Below, piece by piece: positions 52,934 to 61,234 of a stretch of 64,000 nt of DNA. How positions within the stretch are numbered: the stretch's first letter is position 1; each line of letters opens with the position of its first letter. The position numbers were made by a program, and so were the translations under genes. The DNA is from Enterocola sp045654205 (lineage in GTDB: Bacteria; Bacteroidota; Bacteroidia; Bacteroidales; Paludibacteraceae): NCBI GenBank assembly GCA_045654205.1, contig JAZOMZ010000013.1:62001-126000 (forward strand), in the 5' to 3' direction. Under the pieces are notes generated by a model. It did not search any database. It saw only the letters and a list, made by a program, of their open reading frames with translations, and was not told where the DNA came from.

Positions 52934-53698
52934 ATGAACGAATACAGACCTATTAACAGAAACTTTCCGCCGGTAATTAAAAATTTAATTATCATAAATG
53001 TATTATGCTGGTTAGCTTCCATTGCATTGCCCAGAGCTTTTGGCTTTGATGTGATAGAATATTTCGGTCTTCACTATTGGGGGAGCGAGGCTTTCAAACC
53101 ATATCAGTTTATAACTTATATGTTCCTTCACGACACCTCATCTATAAGCCACTTATTCTTTAATATGTTTGGTTTGTGGATGTTTGGTAAAGATATAGAA
53201 CTATTTTGGGGAAGAAACAAATTCCTTATTTTCTATTTTGTTACTGGTATAGGTGCTGGTATTATACAAGAATTGGTTTGGCACATAGACCTATCTAAGG
53301 CAGCAGAAGCATTCAATATGTATGCATCCACAAAAGACATTAATCTTCTTAAACCATATCTAACAAATCTTACAGACCACACATACATACCTATGGGACA
53401 ATTAATGGATCTGAAAGAAAAGATGCTTTCTGCAGCTGTTACAGTAGGTGCTTCTGGTGCATTGTTTGGTGTATTACTTGCGTTTGCAATGATATTCCCA
53501 CAAGCAAGAATGATGCTACTTTTCTTCCCTGTACCTATTCGTGCTCCTTATTTTGTGGCAATCTATGCTGTGGCAGAATTATTTTACGGAGTAGCTCAAA
53601 CTGCCGATGGTGTGGCGCACTTTGCTCACTTAGGAGGTATGTTGTTTGGATTAATTCTGATATTAATCTGGAAAAGAAATGGTAAATTCTACAACTAA
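52934..53698 (+). CDS. Rhomboid-family intramembrane serine protease (first of two)
   Basis: A six-TM rhomboid protease of 254 residues. The catalytic Ser is in VGASGALFGVLLAF and the His in VAHFAHLGGMLFGLI; HLFFNMFGLWMFG is the TM2 motif. An extra loop (about 110-160) separates TM3 and TM4. The start at 52934 is preferred over 52904 because a -7 box (TAACTTTG, 52920-52927) lies between them; the transcript would then start at or next to the ATG. The next gene overlaps by one base (TAATG). Confidence 0.92.
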   Translation: MNEYRPINRNFPPVIKNLIIINVLCWLASIALPRAFGFDVIEYFGLHYWGSEAFKPYQFITYMFLHDTSSISHLFFNMFGLWMFGKDIELFWGRNKFLIFYFVTGIGAGIIQELVWHIDLSKAAEAFNMYASTKDINLLKPYLTNLTDHTYIPMGQLMDLKEKMLSAAVTVGASGALFGVLLAFAMIFPQARMMLLFFPVPIRAPYFVAIYAVAELFYGVAQTADGVAHFAHLGGMLFGLILILIWKRNGKFYN

Positions 53699-54609
53699 TG
53701 GCAAATATTATAGAAGAAATTAAGCAAAGTTTTAGCAGAGGAAATTACCTTACTAGACTTATCTACATAAATGCAGGTGTGTTTGTGATTGTTAAGCTTA
53801 TGAGTGTGATTTCAACATACGTGCTTGGGGTTTCTAATCTTTGGATTACATACCTAGAACTACCAGCATTCTTCCAAACACTTATGAGACAACCTTGGAG
53901 CATAATCACCTATATGTTTATGCACCACGACTTTATACACCTTATTTTCAACCTACTTACACTATATTGGTTTGGCAAGATTTTCACAGATTACTTTAGC
54001 CAAAAACAATTGGTGGGGCTTTATTTCTTAGGTGGCATTGGCGGAGCTATATTTTATATTCTAGCATATAATTTTATTCCTAACCTAAACTCACACATAT
54101 TCCTTTCGTACCTAATTGGAGCATCTGCCTCTGTTATGGCAATTATCTTTGCACTTGTGAGATATTGTCCAAATCAAGAAATCCATTTGGCACTTATTGG
54201 ACCTGTAAAACTAAAATATTTAGGCATTGCCATGTTGGTATTGGATATAATTGGTACATTTTCTTTAAATGCAGGCGGAAGCATTGCGCATATTGGAGGA
54301 GCCTTAATAGGGTATTTGTTTGCCCAATTTATGATAAGTTACGGGAAAGACATCACAGATCCTATAAATAAAGTAATTAGTTGGGTTAATGATTTGTTTA
54401 AAAAAGACAAAAAGCCTAAATTTACGGTTCATAAAAACACCTCGAAGACAGACGAGGAATGGAATATGGAAAATAAGAATAGAAAACGCGAAAACAATGA
54501 GGAAATTGACCGTATTCTAGAAAAAATCAAGAAATCTGGCTACACAAATCTGTCGGACGAGGAGAAGAAAAGACTTTTTGATTTAAGCAACAAGCAAATC
54601 AATAAATGA
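53698..54609 (+). CDS. Rhomboid-family intramembrane serine protease (second of two)
   Basis: A second rhomboid, 303 residues. HHDFIHLIFNLLTLYWFG is the TM2 motif, the Ser lies in IGASASVMAIIFAL, and the His in IAHIGGALIGYLFAQ. The C-terminal cytoplasmic tail (about 230-303) is charged and ends in a small helical module (EIDRILEKIKKSGYTNLSDEEKKRLFDLS) known as DUF6576 in Bacteroidota rhomboids. Tandem rhomboids are common in this phylum. It overlaps the following gene by 4 bp. Confidence 0.92.
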   Translation: MANIIEEIKQSFSRGNYLTRLIYINAGVFVIVKLMSVISTYVLGVSNLWITYLELPAFFQTLMRQPWSIITYMFMHHDFIHLIFNLLTLYWFGKIFTDYFSQKQLVGLYFLGGIGGAIFYILAYNFIPNLNSHIFLSYLIGASASVMAIIFALVRYCPNQEIHLALIGPVKLKYLGIAMLVLDIIGTFSLNAGGSIAHIGGALIGYLFAQFMISYGKDITDPINKVISWVNDLFKKDKKPKFTVHKNTSKTDEEWNMENKNRKRENNEEIDRILEKIKKSGYTNLSDEEKKRLFDLSNKQINK

Positions 54610-55655
54610 GAAAAACAATAATAAATGTAATTTTAATTATACTTAGTAGCTTTCTAACTCTATGTTTAATCCTGCTGAGTATAATGCCTTATAGCCACAC
54701 TATTTCTTCTTATATTGGAAATTTTAGTTTGGCATTCCCATACGTTTTTATTTCTCTATTTGTTGTACTGATTGCTTCACTAATTAGATTTTCTCCTTGG
54801 AGTTTGCTTATTTGCCTACTTGGAGTTGGTTGTAGCATTCCAAATTTACTTAGAACATTTAGTTTTTCCCCTGAACTTGAAACCCAAACTTCAGAAAACT
54901 CAATTTCTTTGGTGAGTTACAATGTGCATTATTTCAATTTCTTTGTGGAGGATAATGCCATGGATTACATCAAGTATTGTGATGCAGATGTGATTTGTAT
55001 CCAGGAGTTTGCCTGTCATAAATCATTGATTGACAAGTTCTCATTGCCTTCTATTAGGCTTAAGCTAGTTAAATATCCATATTCGCATATAGAGTTTACT
55101 AGTTCAAATAAAAATATGAAAAAAGGCATTGCCACTTTTTCTAAATATCCGATTGTAAAGAAAGAAAAGGTTGACTTTGGCAGTAAAAATCATAGTGCTA
55201 TAAACTCCTATATCAAGGTGGGCAAAGACACTGTTCAGGTGATAAATTGTTATCTAGAGTCTAATAGACTTACCACCAAAGACAAGGATATTTCCAAATG
55301 GGAAAAGGACAATGAACCTATCAAGGAGATTTATAATAAACTAAGTGATGCTGCAGAAAAGCGTCGCAAACAAGCAGAACAGGTTGTTGCTAAAAAGAAT
55401 AAAAAAATGGCATCTATTGTTTGTGGGGATATGAATGATGTACCTAGTTCATTTGTTTACAGAAGATTAAGAGGTGACTATAAAGATGCATTCCTTAGTC
55501 TTGGCAAAGGACTTGGCAATACTTTTCACGAAGGATTCTATAATTTTAGGATAGATTACATATTTTTTAATAACTTTGTAGATGCACATTTGTTTTCAAT
55601 AGATAAAATTAATAAATCAGACCATTACCCTATTTTATTTAAATTTGAATTATGA
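54606..55655 (+). CDS. Membrane-anchored endonuclease/exonuclease/phosphatase-family protein
   Basis: A 349-residue protein with three N-terminal TM helices (about 5-30, 38-58, 63-82) and an EEP domain (about 95-349). The EEP motifs are VSYNVHYFN, ICIQEFACH (metal Glu), VCGDMNDVPSS and the terminal KSDHYPILFKFE (catalytic Asp-His). The domain faces the periplasm if the hydrophobic segments are read conventionally. The substrate is unknown. It is joined by overlaps to the genes on both sides. Confidence 0.88.
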   Translation: MRKTIINVILIILSSFLTLCLILLSIMPYSHTISSYIGNFSLAFPYVFISLFVVLIASLIRFSPWSLLICLLGVGCSIPNLLRTFSFSPELETQTSENSISLVSYNVHYFNFFVEDNAMDYIKYCDADVICIQEFACHKSLIDKFSLPSIRLKLVKYPYSHIEFTSSNKNMKKGIATFSKYPIVKKEKVDFGSKNHSAINSYIKVGKDTVQVINCYLESNRLTTKDKDISKWEKDNEPIKEIYNKLSDAAEKRRKQAEQVVAKKNKKMASIVCGDMNDVPSSFVYRRLRGDYKDAFLSLGKGLGNTFHEGFYNFRIDYIFFNNFVDAHLFSIDKINKSDHYPILFKFEL

Positions 55656-56071
55656 AAGGATTAATTATCAGATACTACACTATTTATGTGTTTTTATTAG
55701 CACTTTTTGCTGCTATTAGTTATTTTGTACCTCAAATAGAACTAACACCAGACAATGCATATGTAGTTAGTGTAGTTTGCATTTTCTTCCTACTTACTAT
55801 TCCTGCTACTCTAAAATTGTTTTCTGTAAAAACCAAAGGAAACAAAAGACTTAAAACCAAAGAGGAAAAAGAAGCCAACTATATGCTTTGGGCTAAGATT
55901 CAAATGTATATGATAGCACTTCCTGCTATGGTAGCGGCTATTGGATATGGTTTTCTTAGAGACAAATCTACTATCTTTTGCTACCTAATTGCATTTGTAG
56001 CATTAATTTTGTGTAAACCAAGTAATCAAAAAATGGAAGAATGCTCTTCTTCTGAAGACGAAAACATTTAA
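55652..56071 (+). CDS. Small integral membrane protein, unknown
   Basis: A 139-residue protein with about four TM segments (IYVFLLALFAAISYFV, AYVVSVVCIFFLLTIPATLK, IQMYMIALPAMVAAIGYGFL, TIFCYLIAFVALILC) and an acidic tail (MEECSSSEDENI). I recognise it only as a conserved type of Bacteroidota membrane protein. It lies in the rhomboid-EEP-HAD run. Confidence 0.8.
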   Translation: MKGLIIRYYTIYVFLLALFAAISYFVPQIELTPDNAYVVSVVCIFFLLTIPATLKLFSVKTKGNKRLKTKEEKEANYMLWAKIQMYMIALPAMVAAIGYGFLRDKSTIFCYLIAFVALILCKPSNQKMEECSSSEDENI

Positions 56072-56075
56072 TATT

Positions 56076-56495
56076 ATGGAGATAATCGCTGTTGACTTTG
56101 ACGGAACTATAGTGGAACACGCATACCCACAAATTGGGAAGCCTATTCCATTTGCCATAGAAACCCTACTTAAACTACAAAAAGAGGGTTATAGACTAGT
56201 GCTTTGGACTGTGAGAACAGGCAGATTGCTAAATGAGGCTGTTACTTATTGTCGCGAACGCGGGTTGGAGTTTTATGCCATAAACTGTGAATATCCAGAG
56301 GAGAAAGTCACTCCAGAAACTGGCAGAAAAATAGCAGCGGATATTTACATTGACGATAGAAATTTGGGTGGATTGCCAGATTGGGGCGTGATTTATTCTA
56401 TTATCAAGGGCAAAACTACTCCTACATACAATGTGGAGTATTCAAAACCAAAATCTAAAGGTTTTGTTGCAAAACTAAGAAACTTATTCTACTAA
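56076..56495 (+). CDS. BT0820-like HAD phosphatase
   Basis: A 139-residue HAD-fold hydrolase without a large cap, similar to B. thetaiotaomicron BT0820. Motif I is IAVDFDGTIVEHAYP, motif II LWTVRTGR, and the metal-binding motif IV YIDDRNLGGLPDWG. The physiological substrate is not known. It starts 4 bp after the membrane protein and ends one base before the acetyltransferase start. Confidence 0.88.
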   Translation: MEIIAVDFDGTIVEHAYPQIGKPIPFAIETLLKLQKEGYRLVLWTVRTGRLLNEAVTYCRERGLEFYAINCEYPEEKVTPETGRKIAADIYIDDRNLGGLPDWGVIYSIIKGKTTPTYNVEYSKPKSKGFVAKLRNLFY

Positions 56496-56496
56496 T

Positions 56497-57012
56497 ATGT
56501 GGCTAAAAAACGAGACATTAAGGCTGAGAGCATTGGAAGAGTCGGACCTAAATATGCTTTATGATTGGGAAAACGATTCCAATAATTGGCTTTATACCAG
56601 CACTTTAATGCCTTATTCAAAGCATACTCTACTAGAATATATTAGAAATTGTCAAACTGATATTTTCGCGTTAGAAACATTGAAATTAGTAATAGAACTT
56701 ACCGATGGCACAGCGGTGGGCACGCTAGATGTGTTTAATATTGACCATTTCAATGGCAGAGCAGAACTTGGAGTGTTTGTTGATTCTAAATATAGAGGCC
56801 ATGGTTATGCCACTGTGGCGTATAATCTGTTTAAAGATTATGCCTTTAAATATCTTGGATGGGTAAATTTGTATTCTATTATACCACAAAAAAACAGCCC
56901 TATGCACAATGCGGCAATTAGGGCTGGATTTAGTAAAACTGCCACCCTTGAGAAATGGATTAAAACTCCTCAAGGATATGAAGATGCAGACATTTACACC
57001 TGCATTAATTAG
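56497..57012 (+). CDS. GNAT-family N-acetyltransferase, RimJ/SpeG-like
   Basis: A 171-residue acetyl-CoA-dependent acetyltransferase. It opens LKNETLRLRALEESDLNMLYDWEND like RimJ/RimL and SpeG. The acetyl-CoA pyrophosphate loop is YRGHGYATVAYNL near residue 100, and NSPMHNAAIRAGF follows. A protein N-terminus or polyamine substrate is possible. Its 3' end overlaps purE by 8 bp in convergent orientation. Confidence 0.88.
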   Translation: MWLKNETLRLRALEESDLNMLYDWENDSNNWLYTSTLMPYSKHTLLEYIRNCQTDIFALETLKLVIELTDGTAVGTLDVFNIDHFNGRAELGVFVDSKYRGHGYATVAYNLFKDYAFKYLGWVNLYSIIPQKNSPMHNAAIRAGFSKTATLEKWIKTPQGYEDADIYTCIN

Positions 57013-57511
57013 TTTTAAATCTGAAAGATACTTCTTTTAACTCTTCATTGGCCTTAACGATTTTCTTCTTAAGGTCATTTTTGTATTCAGCAAATTTTTC
57101 TGCTAACTGTTTGTCGCCGATAGCAAGCATTTGCACTGCAAGAAGCGCCGCATTCATTGCACCATTGATAGCTACTGTTGCTACTGGTATTCCTGGAGGC
57201 ATTTGCACGATAGCAAGAAGCGCATCCATACCGTCTAAAGAAGATTTGATAGGCACTCCGATTACTGGAAGTGTGGTCATAGAAGCTATTACGCCACCTA
57301 AGTGAGCTGCCATACCTGCTGCCGCAATTATCACTTTTATTCCTCTTTCTTCTGCGCCTTTGGCAAACTCTGCCACTTCGTCTGGAGTGCGGTGTGCAGA
57401 AAGAGCAGACATTTCAAATGGGATTTCAAATTCGTCTAACACTTTAGCAGCTTTTTCCATGATTGGAAGGTCACTTGTGCTGCCCATAATGATACTTACT
57501 TTTGGAGTCAT
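57005..57511 (-). CDS. purE: N5-carboxyaminoimidazole ribonucleotide mutase
   Basis: A purine biosynthesis enzyme of 168 residues, class I PurE. Motifs are IIMGSTSDLPIMEKAA, SAHRTPDEVAEFAKGA with the catalytic His, AAAGMAAHLGGV and GIPVATVAINGAMNAALLAVQML. It lies 6 bp after recR and may be co-transcribed with it. Confidence 0.96.
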   Translation of the reverse strand: MTPKVSIIMGSTSDLPIMEKAAKVLDEFEIPFEMSALSAHRTPDEVAEFAKGAEERGIKVIIAAAGMAAHLGGVIASMTTLPVIGVPIKSSLDGMDALLAIVQMPPGIPVATVAINGAMNAALLAVQMLAIGDKQLAEKFAEYKNDLKKKIVKANEELKEVSFRFKTN

Positions 57512-57517
57512 ATTGTT

Positions 57518-58129
57518 TTAGTTTTTATATGGTATTCTGTTTAAAATTGATTTGCCTAATGTTAACTCATCAGCATATTGTAGTTCGTCGCCTATTGCCA
57601 CGCCACGGGCAATGGTGGTAATAGACACCTCTGGAAATGCAGAAAGTTTTCTTGCTATATAAAATGCAGTGGTATCGCCTTCCATTGTGGTGCTCAGTGC
57701 AAGAATTACTTCTTTCACCCCACCCTCTGCTACTCTTTTTATAAGACTTTCTATCTCAAGGTCGCCCGGGTGAACACCCTCCATTGGTGAGACCACACCG
57801 CCAAGCACGTGGTATAGTCCACGATACTGACCTGTTTGCTCCACAAGCATAAGTTCCTTGATGGTTTCCACCACACAAATGGTAGAAGAGTCGCGTTTTT
57901 CATCGGAGCAAATACTGCAAATATCTGAGTCTGAGATATTTTTACAGCATTCGCAGTACTTCACCTCGCTTTTTAGCATCATTAGGGCCTTGGCAAAATC
58001 ATCTACCATCTCTTTGTCTTGCTTAAGCAAAAAAAGAGCCAAACGCAGCGCCGACTTTCTCCCAATCCCTGGGAGTTTCGCCAGCTGATTCACCGCATTC
58101 TCTAATAAATATGAAGGATAAGACTGCAT
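57518..58129 (-). CDS. recR: Recombination protein RecR
   Basis: Acts with RecO and RecF to load RecA at gaps. From 58129 (MQSYPSYLLENAVNQLAKLP) it has 203 residues: a helix-hairpin-helix (LPGIGRKSALRLA), the four-Cys zinc site (CECCKNISDSDICSIC), and a Toprim domain (ICVVETIKELMLVEQTGQ). An upstream start at 58165 is rejected because the -7 box lies downstream of it. Confidence 0.95.
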   Translation of the reverse strand: MQSYPSYLLENAVNQLAKLPGIGRKSALRLALFLLKQDKEMVDDFAKALMMLKSEVKYCECCKNISDSDICSICSDEKRDSSTICVVETIKELMLVEQTGQYRGLYHVLGGVVSPMEGVHPGDLEIESLIKRVAEGGVKEVILALSTTMEGDTTAFYIARKLSAFPEVSITTIARGVAIGDELQYADELTLGKSILNRIPYKN

Positions 58130-58135
58130 AAGGTA

Positions 58136-58166
58136 CAAAGATAGTGCAAACCGAGAGCAGAACAAA
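58136..58166 (-). promoter_or_regulatory. recR promoter built partly from repeat copy D
   Basis: On the minus strand TTTG (58166-58163), a 19-nt spacer, and TATCTTTG (58143-58136). The -33 box and most of the spacer lie inside the dispersed repeat. Confidence 0.65.
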
Positions 58167-58240
58167 ATAAATTTATTTATTTTTTATGCCGAGGTGCAGC
58201 CTATCTTATCAAAAGATAGTGCGAGCCGAGAGAAATACCA
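58144..58240 (+). repeat. Composite dispersed repeat, copy D, with direct sub-repeat
   Basis: GTGCAAACCGAGAGCAGAAC, an AT-rich dyad (AATAAATTTATTTATT), TGCCGAGGTGCAGCC and a short hairpin CTATCTT-atca-AAGATAG (58201-58218). GATAGTGCGAGCCGAGAG (58215-58232) then repeats the element's start. Confidence 0.78.
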
Positions 58241-58267
58241 AATTTATTTGAGTATTAGTAAATTTAA

Positions 58268-59551
58268 TTAGTAATTACGATACAACAAAGTATCATCAAT
58301 CTTGACAATCGTATTAGAAGGAATATCAAGTTCCTTTGCAATTGTAGTCCACATAGAAACAGCATCACAAGTTTCATTAATGATACTATCAGCCTTTTTT
58401 ATATGCATAGCCTCTGCCACAGCTATTAGATCTGCCCTTGTAATATTGTCCCATTTATTATTGATTGACATCTGATGATGCGAGGTCCATTCGCCTTTCG
58501 GATTGTATGCCCATGACATATCATATGCAGGTGATAGCTTCCATGTACCGGTTTTATCCATTAGGAACGATATGTTCTTTGTATGATCATCTTGATTACG
58601 AGCAATAACATTGAATACCATTCTTTTGAACATCTGTTCTGCTTGCCCGTATGGTAAACGCAAGCGACGCATCACCTGAAATGCCTGTTCATATGAGTAA
58701 GCATGTAGCATCTTATAATCGTAGTGGGCTATTCCACATAGTGTCTGCATGTGTATTTTTTCAAAACCTCCCATGCGATCAAATCGCTTTGTCATAAAGT
58801 GTGATCTGCCATTTTCCTCCAGCAATCGACACTCCGTCATCTCAATGCCAGCCTTTAATGCCATCTTATAGTAGGCATATTCAATCTTACCATAATGTTG
58901 TGGATCTCCCAATGCGGCATTTGTTACCCCATCTAGTTTCAAAAGCCAATGGTTGAAACCTTCTGCTGCCTCTAGTTGTCCTGAACGAACCTCTCCTGTC
59001 GTATCATTATAAGCAATAACAGCTTTTGCTCGTTGCCCTCCTGCCGAGGTACTAACTTTTATAATATTGATGAGAGCTTCTTTAGTATCTTCCTTTAAGT
59101 TTGTTTTTAAATCAGCTTTATCAGATAAAACCTCAGCAGCAATCTGAACCAAAGAACTAATTTCAATGGCAGATGATTCATCTAAGTAATCATCCTTGGC
59201 AGGCATAAATTCCAATGCTCCCATTGAACGTTTACTTTGATAGCATAATCTTTCCACAGGATTGGCAAATTCTCGTCCTAACGATGCTAACCATCTATCC
59301 AACAATGCCTTTCCGTATGCATCAGGTAATGCATCTGCTAATAGTCCTGGCAATCCCATAAAGGTATCTTTTGATAAATCTCTAAATGAGTGTGCTCTAT
59401 TTTCATTAATTGGCATCATTAATGGTGACAAGTCCCAACCTTTCCTAGCGAAAGATGGTTCATATTCAAAAGTTGCAGAGCCTGTATTTTCATTCCACAG
59501 CACGGCACCAGCATACTCTCCCCAGATATATACTTTTGCTAAATTTACCAT
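58268..59551 (-). CDS. hipA: HipA-family serine/threonine kinase toxin
   Basis: A 427-residue full-length HipA-type toxin kinase. The N-terminal subdomain opens AKVYIWGEYAGAVLW. The kinase core shows STSAGGQRAKAVIAY (P-loop region), WLLKLDG, and RNQDDHTKNISFLMD with the catalytic Asp and metal-binding Asn, then LSPAYDMSWAYN (DxD-like metal site). HipA kinases phosphorylate translation targets such as GltX and cause dormancy; the target here is unknown. It overlaps the hipB end by 7 bp. Its base composition is higher in GC than the flanking small genes. Confidence 0.93.
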   Translation of the reverse strand: MVNLAKVYIWGEYAGAVLWNENTGSATFEYEPSFARKGWDLSPLMMPINENRAHSFRDLSKDTFMGLPGLLADALPDAYGKALLDRWLASLGREFANPVERLCYQSKRSMGALEFMPAKDDYLDESSAIEISSLVQIAAEVLSDKADLKTNLKEDTKEALINIIKVSTSAGGQRAKAVIAYNDTTGEVRSGQLEAAEGFNHWLLKLDGVTNAALGDPQHYGKIEYAYYKMALKAGIEMTECRLLEENGRSHFMTKRFDRMGGFEKIHMQTLCGIAHYDYKMLHAYSYEQAFQVMRRLRLPYGQAEQMFKRMVFNVIARNQDDHTKNISFLMDKTGTWKLSPAYDMSWAYNPKGEWTSHHQMSINNKWDNITRADLIAVAEAMHIKKADSIINETCDAVSMWTTIAKELDIPSNTIVKIDDTLLYRNY

Positions 59552-59889
59552 TCTGATTCAGTTTTATCGTTATTATTTCTTGTAGTATATGCTCGTTTAC
59601 GCAACTTATTATTCTCTAACTGCTTAGCGTATGCTATAGGGCTCAACTCTGGCTCCTTAAAAAAATCTGCAAACATATGTAACACACCCAAAGCTCTGAG
59701 TAAAGGTATAAGTGTTTTTAAAGAAACACTTTCTCCACGTTCTAAAGCTGCTACACTGCTTATTGAAGCTCCAGCCGAATTTGCTAATTCCTTTTGACTG
59801 ATATTCCGATCAAGACGTTGACGTCTAACAAACTCTCCTATCATTAAGAGAATCATATTGTCCGTAAGCGAATACATATCCATAACCAT
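59545..59889 (-). CDS. hipB: HipB-family XRE antitoxin
   Basis: A 114-residue helix-turn-helix protein: GEFVRRQRLDRNISQKELAN, then AGASISSVAALERGE. It should neutralise HipA and repress the operon through the perfect dyad at 59922-59949. ATGs at 59889, 59883 and 59877 are all possible; the first is given. Confidence 0.9.
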   Translation of the reverse strand: MVMDMYSLTDNMILLMIGEFVRRQRLDRNISQKELANSAGASISSVAALERGESVSLKTLIPLLRALGVLHMFADFFKEPELSPIAYAKQLENNKLRKRAYTTRNNNDKTESEW

Positions 59890-59911
59890 TGCTTTTTCAA
59901 TTATTACAATG

Positions 59912-59949
59912 CAAATATAGCGATAATCATTGGATTTGCAATGATTATC
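59912..59949 (-). promoter_or_regulatory. hipBA promoter and operator
   Basis: On the minus strand the -7 box TATATTTG lies at 59919-59912. GATAATCATTG (59922-59932) and CAATGATTATC (59939-59949) form a perfect 11-bp inverted repeat with a 6-nt centre. It covers the spacer and -33 region, as expected for autorepression by HipB. Confidence 0.8.
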
Positions 59950-60030
59950 ACAGCTATTTTTTATTACATTTAGTCACATAAACTTACAAAAAAAACACCT
60001 TCCGCCCATTTAAACAATTATTACTCTGTA

Positions 60031-60061
60031 AAAAAGCCGATAATCACAAAGACTATCGGCG
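60031..60061 (-). terminator. Terminator for leftward transcription
   Basis: GCCGATA (60037-60043) and TATCGGC (60055-60061) form a stem followed, on the minus strand, by TTTTTT. It ends the string of minus-strand small genes. Confidence 0.75.
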
Positions 60062-60103
60062 TTTCTCTGCTTATAAAAAGGATACAACCTCAAAGCATAA
60101 CAT

Positions 60104-60169
60104 TTACTTATCCATGACTTTATTTATAATATAAATTATAATAAGTCCTAAAATTATCATCATCAACAT
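60104..60169 (-). CDS. Tiny hydrophobic peptide, 21 residues
   Basis: The frame encodes MLMMIILGLIIIYIINKVMDK, one likely transmembrane helix with a Lys-rich tail. It starts 2 nt after the stop of a similar 23-residue frame. Such peptides could be stress or type I toxin-like proteins, or chance reading frames in AT-rich DNA. Evidence for coding is only the tandem arrangement and shared character. Confidence 0.35.
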   Translation of the reverse strand: MLMMIILGLIIIYIINKVMDK

Positions 60170-60171
60170 AA

Positions 60172-60243
60172 TCAACTTCCCTTTCTACCCCAGATGATAT
60201 ACCACAAAGCAAACGCAATTAAACCAACTATTAATGAATACAT
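60172..60243 (-). CDS. Tiny hydrophobic peptide, 23 residues
   Basis: The frame encodes MYSLIVGLIAFALWYIIW followed by GRKGS, a single hydrophobic helix with a basic end. It is immediately upstream of the 21-residue frame. A terminator for leftward transcription lies beyond the pair. Coding status is uncertain. Confidence 0.38.
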   Translation of the reverse strand: MYSLIVGLIAFALWYIIWGRKGS

Positions 60244-60369
60244 AACTTTAAACACTGTTTCGTGTCGTGTGCAACTTCTAAAAGATTAATAAATTTTATG
60301 AATTTTGTATAATTAATTTTCAACATATAGAAGCATAAATGACATTTAAGTAGATTGTTATTTTATAAA

Positions 60370-60684
60370 CTAAGGCAACTTATGCTTACATATCTCAATA
60401 AAGAGGCTATATAAGTCTGACTTATGTACGCCATATTTATATTTTCTATCCCAACTACACAAAGCCACATCTGTTTCTATATAAAAAAGATATGTATCTG
60501 TTGGTTTGTTATAGATAACTGACCATGAGTAATATAAACCATTAAATTTGACTAGTTTATTGTTAATTCCACTACTCTCTAAAACTTTCATTGATGTTGT
60601 ATCTATTTCATGAACTACTTCATCTACTGCTTTTTTCACAGAAGTTTCATCAATATTATACCAAAATCTATTCCAAAATCCCAT
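60370..60684 (-). CDS. Small orphan protein, 104 residues
   Basis: Not recognised. There is no signal peptide, and aromatic residues are common (FWNRFWYNID, YYSWSVIYN, YLFYIETD). It looks like a compact soluble alpha-beta protein. Its size, composition and place in a run of small same-strand genes would suit an immunity protein, but no toxin gene is seen. Confidence 0.65.
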   Translation of the reverse strand: MGFWNRFWYNIDETSVKKAVDEVVHEIDTTSMKVLESSGINNKLVKFNGLYYSWSVIYNKPTDTYLFYIETDVALCSWDRKYKYGVHKSDLYSLFIEICKHKLP

Positions 60685-60748
60685 AATATATTTTTTTATA
60701 GTCTATAATATTTATTAATAATACTCAAAGAAACAAGGTAATTACATC

Positions 60749-61180
60749 TTATATTTCATTATTGTCAATCATCTTTTTAGCCTTATCTACAGCCCAATCA
60801 ATTGTTTTTTGAGGTTTAAATAAGCCACCATTCTCTATAATGCTAGCATGTGGACCAGATATTACTTCATAAAATTTATTTCCATCTTTAACAAATAACA
60901 CACGAGAACTAATTAATTTATTTATTGTTTCCACTTTTGTACCATTACTATTACCTCCAAGAGAAATATTTAGTTGATCTAAAAATGTTTCCTGCAATAA
61001 ATAGGGTTGTTTTGTTGATCTAATAGTATCAAATGTTACACTTTTCAATTTATATGATACTCTGAAAAAATTACTTGGACGATCTTGAAATTCAGCAACT
61101 GGTCCATAAAGATCTGCTAAAAAGACTAAATTTTCATTATAAAAGAAACGTCTTATGTTAATTCGCAATGTATACCTCAT
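60749..61180 (-). CDS. Small orphan protein, 143 residues
   Basis: Not recognised. I chose the ATG at 61180 (MRYTLRINIRRFFYNENLVF); a GTG at 61210 lies inside the 34-bp repeat. Segments such as GPVAEFQDRPSNFFRVSYKL and ISGPHASIIENGGLFKPQKT suggest a soluble beta-rich protein with a helical C-terminus (AVDKAKKMIDNNEI). Confidence 0.65.
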   Translation of the reverse strand: MRYTLRINIRRFFYNENLVFLADLYGPVAEFQDRPSNFFRVSYKLKSVTFDTIRSTKQPYLLQETFLDQLNISLGGNSNGTKVETINKLISSRVLFVKDGNKFYEVISGPHASIIENGGLFKPQKTIDWAVDKAKKMIDNNEI

Positions 61181-61200
61181 ATCTTTCACAATTAAATTAT

Positions 61201-61234
61201 CCCTACTCACTTAAAGGCTTTTCGGGTTACTCCT
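61201..61234 (-). repeat. 34-bp intergenic direct repeat, copy 1
   Basis: On the minus strand it reads AGGAGTAACCCGAAAAGCC and on to AGTAGGG. It is identical to 62021-62054 except for one base. It spans the end of the 87-residue gene and the start of the next, and includes the TAG stop-adjacent bases. Confidence 0.85.
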
